From: an uncultured Bacteroidota bacterium
GTDB taxonomy: Bacteria; Bacteroidota; Bacteroidia; Bacteroidales; P3
Direction of reading: 5' to 3'
NCBI GenBank assembly: GCA_902790215.1
Contig: CADAQX010000002.1
Location: 181,463-245,462, forward strand
DNA: 64,000 nucleotides
Position 1 is the stretch's first letter. Every line of letters starts with the position of its first letter. Shown one piece after another: positions 7,718-14,816 of this stretch. The position numbers were made by a program, and so were the translations under genes. The notes under the pieces are model-generated. The model did no database searches. It was not told the origin of the DNA and worked only from the letters and a program-made list of their open reading frames with translations.

Positions 7718-8767
7718 ATGACTCCAAAAGATCAAGGCTACTATATGCCCGCCGAATGGGCAGAGCACCAGGCTACCTGGCTCAGCTATCCCCACAACGA
7801 GGATTCCTGGCCGGGCAAGATTGAGACCATCTTCCCGTCGTACCACATCTTTATCAAGACACTGGCCGAGGCCGAGGACGTGCATATCAATGTGGATGAC
7901 CAGAAAATGCAGGACATTGTGACAGCGGCTTTGACTGCCGCTGGCACGGATATGAAACGCATCTTCTTCCACCAGTTCCCCACAAATGACGCCTGGTGCC
8001 GCGACCATGGCCCGGCTTTCCTGCTCAACAGGCAGGAGAGCGGCAAGCACGCCATGGTGAACTGGAACCACAACGCCTGGGGCGGCAAGTACCCCTATGA
8101 GTTGGACACACAGATACCCGTGCGCATATACGAATACCTCTCGCAGCAGGACAAGGCCCTGCAGCTGTTCGAGCCGGGCATTGTAATGGAAGGCGGCAGC
8201 ATTGACGTGAACGGGGTGGGAGACCTGTTGACCACCACTTCCTGCCTACTCAATCCTAACCGCAACCCCCACCTCAAACAGGAACAGATTGAGGAATACC
8301 TGCGCAGCTACTACGGTGTGGAGAATATAATATGGCTGGGCGACGGCATTGTGGGCGACGACACCGACGGCCACGTGGACGACCTGAGCCGCTTTATCTC
8401 CGAGGACACCATTATCACGGCGGTGGAAGAAAACCGCTGGGACGAGAACTACGAGATGTTGCAGGACAACCTGAAGACATTAAAGAAGTGCCGTCTGGCC
8501 AATGGCAAACAGCCTACGATTGTGGAGCTGCCCATGCCCGACATGGTGTTTTACGACAACCAGCGGCTGCCCGCCAGCTATGCCAACTTCTATATTGCCA
8601 ATAACAAGGTGATTTTCCCCACCTACCGCTGCCTGACCGACAACGAGGCGGCCTATATCCTCGAGGCCTGCTTCCCTGACAGGGAGATTGTGGGAATAGA
8701 CAGCACCGACATTGTGTGGGGTCTGGGCTCCTTCCACTGCCTCTCGCAGCAGATGCCGCGCTGGTAG
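7718..8767 (+). CDS. aguA: agmatine deiminase
   Basis: A 349-residue member of the peptidyl-arginine-deiminase (PPAD-type) superfamily. It converts agmatine to N-carbamoylputrescine and ammonia. Recognisable motifs include the N-terminal MPAEWAEHQATWLSYP, NDAWCRDHGP near residue 90, the EGGSIDVNG block, the GDDTDGHVDD block and the C-terminal nucleophile Cys341 in GSFHCLSQQMPR. Together with aguB it gives putrescine from agmatine. No arginine decarboxylase is present in the window. The start at 7718 places the usual N-terminal motif at residue 9. Confidence 0.95.
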   Translation: MTPKDQGYYMPAEWAEHQATWLSYPHNEDSWPGKIETIFPSYHIFIKTLAEAEDVHINVDDQKMQDIVTAALTAAGTDMKRIFFHQFPTNDAWCRDHGPAFLLNRQESGKHAMVNWNHNAWGGKYPYELDTQIPVRIYEYLSQQDKALQLFEPGIVMEGGSIDVNGVGDLLTTTSCLLNPNRNPHLKQEQIEEYLRSYYGVENIIWLGDGIVGDDTDGHVDDLSRFISEDTIITAVEENRWDENYEMLQDNLKTLKKCRLANGKQPTIVELPMPDMVFYDNQRLPASYANFYIANNKVIFPTYRCLTDNEAAYILEACFPDREIVGIDSTDIVWGLGSFHCLSQQMPRW

Positions 8768-8771
8768 CTTT

Positions 8772-9380
8772 TCAGAATCTGGAGAACGGATGCTTGCGCC
8801 AGTAAAGGATGAGCAGCAACCCGAAAAGCATGCCGCCGAGGTGTGCAAAATGCGCTACGCCGTCGGCATGGAAAAAGCCCTCGAATAGTTCGATGGCTGC
8901 ATACCCTATCACAAACCACTTGGCTTTGATAGGCATGAGGAAATAGAGATAGATGCGCTCGTTGGGAAACATCATGCCAAAGGCCAGCAGGATGCCATAA
9001 ACGGCTCCCGACGCACCCACGGTGAGGTACCAGCCGGGGACAAGCAGGTTGCACAATCCCGCGCCAATGCCGCAGAACAGATAGTAGAAGAGAAACCGGC
9101 GTGAACCCCAGTAGTTCTCAAGTACATATCCAAACATCCAAAGGGCGAACATATTGAAGAGGATGTGGCTCCAGTTGGCGTGCATGAACATGTAGGTGAC
9201 AAGCTGCCACAGGCGGAACCGTCCGGTGGGGATGGCGTTGAGGGCACACATGGAGGTGATGTTGTTGTAGCCGTATTTCTCCAGTACCATGGTGGCAAGG
9301 AAAATGATGATGTTGATGATAAGCAGGTTCTTCACCACGGTGGGCAACATGCGGAATCCTTGGGGGCTGTAGTCGGACAT
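8772..9380 (-). CDS. rhomboid-family intramembrane serine protease
   Basis: A 202-residue protein with about six hydrophobic segments. The rhomboid catalytic dyad is intact: Ser124 in GASGAVYG and His180 in the HxxHLGG motif (AHFAHLGGMLFG). The oxyanion-side motif HANWSHILFNMFAL (residues 67-80) is also present. Rhomboids cleave transmembrane substrates within the bilayer; the substrate here is unknown. It is the last gene of a minus-strand operon and starts 21 bases after mutL. Confidence 0.92.
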   Translation of the reverse strand: MSDYSPQGFRMLPTVVKNLLIINIIIFLATMVLEKYGYNNITSMCALNAIPTGRFRLWQLVTYMFMHANWSHILFNMFALWMFGYVLENYWGSRRFLFYYLFCGIGAGLCNLLVPGWYLTVGASGAVYGILLAFGMMFPNERIYLYFLMPIKAKWFVIGYAAIELFEGFFHADGVAHFAHLGGMLFGLLLILYWRKHPFSRF

Positions 9381-9401
9381 AATGTTTTTGTAAGAATGGG
9401 T

Positions 9402-11249
9402 TTAACTTAGCAATTGTTCGGGGGAAAGAATGGCCATTGTCTTCTTCCCCGATGGGCTGACAGTGGGCATCTGGCAGCAGAACAGGTCGGCGACAAGTTG
9501 CTGCATTTCGGTCTGCTGGAGGGCGGTGCCTTTCTTTACTGCCATCTGGTGCGCCAGCGAGCGGCACAGGCTCTGGGCGCGATTGTTGAACTTCTGAATC
9601 ATGGAGCTTTTATAATCCACGAGAATTTGGTCGAAAAAGGGCTGCAGCTCGCTCTCCTTGACATCGGTGGGGGTGGCGGTGACCACAAAGGTAGTCTGCC
9701 CGATAGAGCCAATCTCGAAGCCGTATTCCTTGAGGTCGGGAAGCAGCTCGTTGAGCACCTCGGCGTCGGCGGGCGTGAACTGGCAGTTGACTGGGAAGAG
9801 CAGCTGCTGAGAATGGGCAGGGCTTTTGCGGTTGGTGAGCCGCTCGAATAGGATGCGCTCGTGGGCGGCCTGCTGGTCAACCACCAAAAGGCCGGAGGGC
9901 ATCACGCTGACGATATAGCTGTTGTTGAGCTGCAGGCACGGGGTCTGCTGGCTGATGGGGGAGGGTTTTTCCTCTGATGGCAGGACGGCAGGACTCTCTA
10001 TTGTTGTCTGCTTGTCGGCAAGGGTGTCAGGCTTGCTCTCTGTTTGGGACTTGATGTCGAAGAATGAGGTCCACTTGGGGTCGACGGGAGCCGCACTTTT
10101 TATCGGGGCGCCCTGGGCACTGCGAGAGTGGGACGAGGTGCTTCCGAAGGGATTGTAGCCGGGGGTGTAGTGAATCTGTGGCGGCTTGGGAATGTATCCT
10201 TTCGGTGCGGGAGGAAAGTCGACTTCCTCGATGGGGTTAAACTGCAACTCGGTGGCAAGGCTGAACTGGCCTATAGCCTTGCGGGTGGCGGCACGCAGGA
10301 TGGAGAACAGGGCACTCTCGTCGATGAACTTCACCTCTGTCTTTGTGGGGTGGATGTTCACATCAAGGCGCGACGGGTCGACACTGATGTGGATGAAATA
10401 GCTGGGGTAATGCCGCTCGGGGATGACATCGGCGTAAGCCTTCTCGATGGCGGCGTTGAGGGCGGGATGCTTGATGAAGCGGTGGTTGACAAAGAGGTAC
10501 TGCTCGCCGCGTGTCTTGCGGGCATATTCAGGCTTGGATACATAGCCCTGAATATTGGCAATGTCGGTCTGCTCGTTGACGGGACAGAGATGCTCGCGGT
10601 GACTGTTGCCGAATATCTGGCTGATGCGTTCGGCAAAGTTGCCCGCATGCAGGTCGTAGAGCAGTTTGCCATTGCTGTGGAAGGTGTAGTCGGTCTGGTA
10701 ATTAATCAGAGCTACACGCTTGAAGATCTCCTCTATGTGGCTGAGCTCTATGCTGTCTTTCTTCAGGAAGTTGCGCCGTGCCGGCACATTGAAGAAGAGG
10801 TTCTTGACCGATATCGAAGTGCCGTTGGGACAGGCACAGGTCGTCTGCTCCTTGACGTCGCTGCCCTCTATTATGATATGTGTGCCCAGCTCGCTGTCGT
10901 GCAGTTTGCTCTTCATCTCCACCTGGGCGATGGCGGCAATGGAGGCCAGCGCCTCGCCGCGGAAGCCCATGGTGCGGATGGCAAAGAGATCGTCGGCTTT
11001 GTGTATCTTGGATGTGGCGTGCCGCTCGAAACAGAGGCGGGCGTCGCTGTCGCTCATGCCGCACCCATTGTCGATGACTTGTATGAGTGTGCGTCCGGCA
11101 TCCTTGACAATGAGCTGTATCTTGCTGGCACCGGCGTCGTGGGCATTCTCCAGCAGCTCCTTTACCGCCGAGGCGGGACGGTCAACCACTTCGCCTGCGG
11201 CAATCTGGTTGGCAACGCTGTCGGGCAGTATGTTGATGATGTCACTCAC
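9402..11249 (-). CDS. mutL: DNA mismatch repair protein MutL
   Basis: A 615-residue GHKL ATPase. N-terminal motifs are complete: ELLENAHDAGA, DNGCGMS, TMGFRGEAL and GTSISVKNLFFNVPARR. MutL links MutS mismatch recognition to strand removal. The C-terminal domain keeps most of the DQHA(x)2E(x)4E endonuclease motif but reads DQQAAHERILFE, with Gln in place of the metal-binding His. The later ACR/CPHGRP motifs are also degenerate (CQMPTVSPSGKK). The nicking activity may therefore be lost. The N-terminus overlaps the preceding lipoprotein gene by 8 bases. Confidence 0.96.
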   Translation of the reverse strand: MSDIINILPDSVANQIAAGEVVDRPASAVKELLENAHDAGASKIQLIVKDAGRTLIQVIDNGCGMSDSDARLCFERHATSKIHKADDLFAIRTMGFRGEALASIAAIAQVEMKSKLHDSELGTHIIIEGSDVKEQTTCACPNGTSISVKNLFFNVPARRNFLKKDSIELSHIEEIFKRVALINYQTDYTFHSNGKLLYDLHAGNFAERISQIFGNSHREHLCPVNEQTDIANIQGYVSKPEYARKTRGEQYLFVNHRFIKHPALNAAIEKAYADVIPERHYPSYFIHISVDPSRLDVNIHPTKTEVKFIDESALFSILRAATRKAIGQFSLATELQFNPIEEVDFPPAPKGYIPKPPQIHYTPGYNPFGSTSSHSRSAQGAPIKSAAPVDPKWTSFFDIKSQTESKPDTLADKQTTIESPAVLPSEEKPSPISQQTPCLQLNNSYIVSVMPSGLLVVDQQAAHERILFERLTNRKSPAHSQQLLFPVNCQFTPADAEVLNELLPDLKEYGFEIGSIGQTTFVVTATPTDVKESELQPFFDQILVDYKSSMIQKFNNRAQSLCRSLAHQMAVKKGTALQQTEMQQLVADLFCCQMPTVSPSGKKTMAILSPEQLLS

Positions 11250-11787
11250 TTTGACTGGACTGGTGAAGTTGCCTGATGAGGGTGTCGTTGGCGTTGGCCA
11301 GGATGTTGGAAAGCATCTCTTCGGGGCTCATGCCGACGCAGGGAATCATCAGGCGGGTCTGCTCAGCCATGTAGTGGTCGGGATACTTGTCCACAAAGGT
11401 CTGGTAGGCTTGCTTGGCCTCTTCGTATTGCGAGTTGTCTTCATAGGCCTTGCCTTTGAGGAAATAGCAGATGGGCACATCCTCGAAGTCGGGGTAGTTG
11501 TCAATGACGCGGTCGAAGAGTTCGATGGCGCGGTCGGTGTGCAGCACATTGCTCTGCACCTCGGCGGCCTTGAGCAGGAATTCGGGTGTAAGCGAGTCGG
11601 CAGGGTATTTGTCGGCAAAAGCCACATACATCTCTGTCAGCTCGTCGGCAGTGGCAGAGTCTGCGGCAATGGCAAGCTCAAAGATAGAGTCCTCGAAGTC
11701 CTCTATCTGGTCGATACGTTCTTCGCGGGAGGGGCCGCAGGCGGCCACCATAGCCGCCATAATCAATATAAGTGCGATTCTTTTCAT
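11242..11787 (-). CDS. TPR lipoprotein (BamD/YbgF-like)
   Basis: A 181-residue predicted lipoprotein. The signal peptide MKRIALILIMAAMVAACG ends in a lipobox with Cys17. Two or three tetratricopeptide-like helical pairs follow (ADSLTPEFLLKAAEVQSNVL, then AIELFDRVIDNYPDFEDVP, then YEEAKQAYQTFVDKYPDHYM). The fold resembles BamD and YbgF, which organise the outer membrane, but at 181 residues it is shorter than BamD. It overlaps def by four bases upstream and mutL by eight downstream, so it is translated as part of the operon. Function is not assigned. Confidence 0.75.
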   Translation of the reverse strand: MKRIALILIMAAMVAACGPSREERIDQIEDFEDSIFELAIAADSATADELTEMYVAFADKYPADSLTPEFLLKAAEVQSNVLHTDRAIELFDRVIDNYPDFEDVPICYFLKGKAYEDNSQYEEAKQAYQTFVDKYPDHYMAEQTRLMIPCVGMSPEEMLSNILANANDTLIRQLHQSSQSE

Positions 11788-12356
11788 CTTATTTTTGTTT
11801 TTACGGGTTTCATGCGGTATGCCGTCCTCACCTTTCCGGCGGCGACATCATTCAGTTTTCTCTTAATCATTGTTTTGCGTATAGGACTCAGCCTGTCGGT
11901 GAACACCTTGCCGTTCAGATGGTCTATCTCGTGCTGGGCGACACGGGCAAACATGCCGTGCACCTCCTCCTCGTGCAGCTGCCAATTCTCGTCATACCAG
12001 CGCATCACAATGCCTTCGGGGCGCAGCACGTCCTCGTGGATGTCGGGGATGCTCAGGCAGCCTTCGTTGAAGTATTGCTTCTCACCGCAGAAATCAAGTA
12101 TCTCGGGGTTGATGAGTGTATGCTCCTCCACGGGGTCGCTGTAGGTGTCGGTTTTCTCGTCGTAGGGGCGGAAACCGATGACCACTAAGCGGATGCTGAG
12201 GTCAATCTGGGGCGCGGCAAGCCCTACGCCGTCGGCGGCGTACATGGTTTCATACATGTCCTTGATAAGCTGGTCGAGGCCGGGATAGTCTTTGTCAATG
12301 GGTTGCGCAACCTTGCGCAGTGTTGGATGGCCGAAGCCGACGATGGGATATATCAT
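11784..12356 (-). CDS. def: peptide deformylase
   Basis: A 190-residue metalloenzyme that removes the formyl group from nascent N-terminal methionine. All three conserved motifs are present: GVGLAAPQI (residues about 45-53), EGCLSIP with the metal-binding Cys (about 103), and QHEIDHLNG with the two metal-binding His. It begins 15 bases after ruvX and overlaps the next gene by four bases, so it is tightly co-transcribed. Confidence 0.97.
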   Translation of the reverse strand: MIYPIVGFGHPTLRKVAQPIDKDYPGLDQLIKDMYETMYAADGVGLAAPQIDLSIRLVVIGFRPYDEKTDTYSDPVEEHTLINPEILDFCGEKQYFNEGCLSIPDIHEDVLRPEGIVMRWYDENWQLHEEEVHGMFARVAQHEIDHLNGKVFTDRLSPIRKTMIKRKLNDVAAGKVRTAYRMKPVKTKIR

Positions 12357-12371
12357 TTGCGATGTAGTGTT

Positions 12372-12782
12372 TTATAACGTTCTCATATAATCCTGCAGCA
12401 TGATGGTGGCGCTCACCTGGTCAATCATGGCCTTGTCCTGCCGCTGCTTTTTCTTCAAGCCCCCGTCAATCATGGCCTGGAATGCCAGCTTGGATGTGAA
12501 ACGCTCGTCGATGCGGGCAATCTCCTTGTCGGGGAATGCCTCCGCCAGCTGCTGTACAAACGGCTCGATGATGGCGGACGACTGCGATGGGGTGTTGTCC
12601 ATGTGTTTGGGCAGCCCCACCAGAAACATATCGACGGGCTCCTTTTGGCAATAATCTTTCAGGAATTGGAGCAGGGTGGGAGTGGCCACCGTCGTCAATC
12701 CGGTGGCAATGATGCGTTGCGGGTCGGTTACTGCGATGCCGGAACGCTTTATGCCATAGTCTATTGCAAGGATTCTACCCAT
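12372..12782 (-). CDS. ruvX: RuvX/YqgF-family putative Holliday junction resolvase
   Basis: A 136-residue protein starting at ATG 12782. The frame extends upstream, but that part is repeat-derived and lies before the promoter. The RNase H-like fold is shown by RILAIDYGIKRSGIAVTD at the N-terminus with the catalytic Asp, then MFLVGLPKHMDN, and ARIDERFTSKLA containing the DER motif. The family acts in 16S pre-rRNA 5' processing and has been proposed as a resolvase. It is the first gene of the ruvX-def-lipoprotein-mutL-rhomboid operon. Confidence 0.93.
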   Translation of the reverse strand: MGRILAIDYGIKRSGIAVTDPQRIIATGLTTVATPTLLQFLKDYCQKEPVDMFLVGLPKHMDNTPSQSSAIIEPFVQQLAEAFPDKEIARIDERFTSKLAFQAMIDGGLKKKQRQDKAMIDQVSATIMLQDYMRTL

Positions 12783-12804
12783 TCGATAGATGCTTTTTTG
12801 AGTT

Positions 12805-12814
12805 TGCAAAGGTA
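12805..12814 (-). promoter_or_regulatory. -7 box for the ruvX-def-mutL operon
   Basis: Reads TACCTTTGCA on the minus strand, 23 bases before the ruvX ATG. Confidence 0.65.
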
Positions 12815-12893
12815 CATCTTTTTCCTGAATAATTAAAGATATTTTTACTAATAGTTTGATAAGTATAATCAGCCTTTGATTGCTTGATTGTCT

Positions 12894-12977
12894 GAAATTG
12901 AAAGGTGAAAATTGAAAATTGAAATATTTTGACAAGTGGTGTGCCGGCTATTTTTCAATTTTCAATTTTCACTTTTA
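12894..12977 (+). repeat. TTTTCAATTTTCA-type hairpin repeat (family A), copy 1
   Basis: GAAAGGTGAAAATTGAAAAT on one arm and TTTTTCAATTTTCAATTTTC on the other flank a GC-richer loop (GACAAGTGGTGTGCCGGC). Similar hairpins lie at 27789-27893, 28823-28903 and 43015-43105. Confidence 0.7.
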
Positions 12978-12996
12978 CGCCTTCAAGCATTCACTC

Positions 12997-13251
12997 AAGC
13001 GTCGTCATTTATTCGCTCGTTATTCGATCGTTTTCCACTCGTTTTCCGTTTCACAAAGGGAGAACGATGGGAAACATATCGAAAAACGATGGGATAAAGA
13101 ACGGCGCAACCTCGAGGCCAGAAGGTCCACAGAGGAACGTTGGGGACAAATATGCGACACTTTCGGAATGTTGGAGTAAGTTGGCGAAAATTGGCGTACT
13201 ACCCCACATAATAAATAGTAACTTCCGCGCGAAGCGGCAAGCGTCTCGCCA
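12997..13251 (+). repeat. large dispersed palindromic repeat, copy 2 (long form)
   Basis: The left part (AGCGTCGTCATTTATTCGCT) matches copy 1. The right part extends through GGACAAATATGCGACACTTT to the AGTTACTT-like segment and GCGCGAAGCGGCAAG, and matches copy 4 (43322-43552) in inverted orientation. It lies between divergent transcription units. Confidence 0.85.
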
Positions 13252-13328
13252 AAAAAAAACGTTGCTTCCATTCTTTATATCTAACCCAAGTCAAGCTTCT
13301 CCTTTTTTTCGGGAAATGAAACATTTTT

Positions 13329-13361
13329 TTTGCTGAATGAAAAAAAAGATGTATCTTTGCA
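13329..13361 (+). promoter_or_regulatory. full Bacteroidetes promoter for tRNA-Met
   Basis: TTTG at 13329-13332 and TATCTTTGCA at 13352-13361 are separated by 19 bases. This fits the -33 TTTG / -7 TAnnTTTG consensus exactly, and the tRNA starts 25 bases later. Confidence 0.8.
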
Positions 13362-13385
13362 ACCGATTTCAAGAGACGAAAAGCT

Positions 13386-13459
13386 GGTCCCATAGCTCAG
13401 TCGGTTAGAGCAACTGACTCATAATCAGTGGGTCCTTGGTTCGAGCCCAAGTGGGACCA
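13386..13459 (+). tRNA. tRNA-Met (anticodon CAT)
   Basis: A 74-base cloverleaf. The acceptor stem GGTCCCA pairs with TGGGACC, followed by discriminator A. The D-arm is GCTC...GAGC, the anticodon stem ACTGA/TCAGT has loop CTCATAA (anticodon CAT), and the T-arm is CTTGG-TTCGAGC-CCAAG. The G1-C72 pair and the absence of three G-C pairs in the anticodon stem argue against initiator tRNA. An Ile tRNA with modified CAT is possible, but elongator Met fits better. CCA is not encoded. Confidence 0.93.
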
Positions 13460-13492
13460 CTTTTTTTTAATCACACAAAAACAACACACACT

Positions 13493-14506
13493 ATGAATAT
13501 TGATTGGCAAAACCTACCCTTCGGTTATGTTAAGACCGACTACAATGTCCGTTGCTACTATCGCAATGGTCAATGGGGTGAAATTGAAGTGTCCTCTTCC
13601 GAGCACATCGAGATGCACATGGCTGCTTCGAGCCTTCACTACGGCCAGGAGGCTTTTGAAGGTTTGAAAGCTTACCGCTGCAAGGATGGCAAAATCCGCA
13701 TCTTCCGTCCCGAAGCCAACGCTGAGCGTCTGCAGAGCACCTGCCGCGGCATCATGATGCCCGAGCTCTCCACCGAGAAGTTCGTGGAAATGTGCAAGAA
13801 GGTTATCAAGCTCAACGAGCGTTTCATCCCGCCTTACGGCACCGGCGCCAGCCTCTATCTGCGTCCGCTGCTCATCGGTACCGGCATCACCGTGGGTGTG
13901 AAACCCGCCGACGAGTATCTGTTCCTCATCTTTGTCACCCCCGTTGGACCTTACTTCAAGGGCGGTTTCAAGGCCAACCCCTATGTTATCACCCGCAAGT
14001 ATGACCGTTCCGCTCCTCTCGGAACCGGTATCTACAAGGTCGGCGGCAACTACGCTGCTTCGCTGCGCGCACACGTCGAGGCTTGCCACGGTGGCCAGTA
14101 TGCATGCGAGTTCTATCTCGATGCAAAGGAAAAGAAGTATGTCGACGAGGCCGGTGCTGCCAACTTCTTCGGCATCAAGGACAACACCTATATCACTCCT
14201 AAGAGCACTTCCATCCTGCCCTCCATCACCAACAAGAGCCTCATGCAGTTGGCCGAGGATATGGGCATGAAGGTGGAACGTCGTCCCATCGACGTTGAGG
14301 AGCTGGCCGACTTCCAGGAAGCCGGTGCCTGCGGTACCGCTGCTGTTATCAGCCCCATCGAGCGCCTCGACGACCCCGAGACCGGCAAGAGCTACAACTT
14401 TGGCAAGGAGCCCGGTCCCTGGAGCACCAAGCTGTACCACGCCCTCCGCGCCATTCAGCTGGGCGAGGCCGAGGATGTCCACCACTGGAACACCATCATG
14501 GACTAA
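13493..14506 (+). CDS. ilvE: branched-chain amino acid aminotransferase
   Basis: A 337-residue fold-type IV PLP enzyme. It transaminates 2-oxo acids to Leu, Ile and Val, and the reverse. Motifs include the N-terminal LPFGYVKTDYNVR, SLHYGQEAFEGLKAYR (residues about 46-61), LGTGIYKVGGNYAASLRAH with the expected PLP lysine, and VDEAGAANFFG. Length fits the BCAT class of about 340-360 residues. The true start is ATG 13493: the longer frame runs back into the tRNA. It shares the tRNA promoter region, as no separate promoter is visible in the 33-base gap. Confidence 0.95.
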   Translation: MNIDWQNLPFGYVKTDYNVRCYYRNGQWGEIEVSSSEHIEMHMAASSLHYGQEAFEGLKAYRCKDGKIRIFRPEANAERLQSTCRGIMMPELSTEKFVEMCKKVIKLNERFIPPYGTGASLYLRPLLIGTGITVGVKPADEYLFLIFVTPVGPYFKGGFKANPYVITRKYDRSAPLGTGIYKVGGNYAASLRAHVEACHGGQYACEFYLDAKEKKYVDEAGAANFFGIKDNTYITPKSTSILPSITNKSLMQLAEDMGMKVERRPIDVEELADFQEAGACGTAAVISPIERLDDPETGKSYNFGKEPGPWSTKLYHALRAIQLGEAEDVHHWNTIMD

Positions 14507-14535
14507 GTAAACTAGTTGAGATTCATATAATCTCT

Positions 14536-14567
14536 ACTCCCGCAGCACTCGTGTTGCGGGAGTTTTT
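14536..14567 (+). terminator. intrinsic terminator of ilvE
   Basis: The stem ACTCCCGCA...TGCGGGAGT is followed by TTTTTT, 30 bases after the stop. Confidence 0.9.
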
Positions 14568-14707
14568 TGTTTTCTCTTGTCAATAAGCAGCTTACCCCTC
14601 TGTTGTGCAGTGGGTGGGCACAACAGTTGAACGCTGTACCCTGCACTTGCATAGGGTAGGGGTGCTACAAATGTGCTAAAGAGTCCTGCCGAATCAATAA
14701 TTTTACG

Positions 14708-14717
14708 TATATTTGCA
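14708..14717 (+). promoter_or_regulatory. -7 box for the SIR2-TIR/STAND operon
   Basis: TATATTTGCA on the plus strand, about 100 bases before the ATG at 14817. No clear TTTG -33 element precedes it, so expression may be weak or regulated. Confidence 0.6.
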
Positions 14718-14816
14718 AATATGAAGGGGATTAAAAGTGATGTGTAAATAAAAGTAAAATAGGTGGTTAAACCTCATAAGATAAACGACACAACTAAGTA
14801 ATAATAAGTAACAACT

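Larger units (their letters stand above)
12783..13385. other. divergent intergenic region with promoters and two repeats
   Basis: No gene is visible in these 603 bases. They carry the minus-strand promoter of the ruvX operon, a TTTTCAATTTTCA-type hairpin (12894-12977), a long copy of the large dispersed repeat (12997-13251), and the plus-strand tRNA promoter. Confidence 0.7.
14507..14816. other. intergenic region before the SIR2-TIR/STAND operon
   Basis: These 310 bases contain the ilvE terminator, a hairpin CTGTTGTGC...GCACAACAG near 14600-14626, the -7 box at 14708-14717 and a leader of about 95 bases. An ATG at 14721 opens only eight codons. No other gene is visible. Confidence 0.65.

Noticed and set aside
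10128-11276. A 382-codon plus-strand frame opposite mutL
   Set aside because: Shadow frame; mutL motifs on the minus strand are unambiguous.
12783-13385. Insertion sequence or transposon at the large repeat
   Set aside because: No transposase-like frame and no clear target-site duplication; the element is too short to be autonomous.
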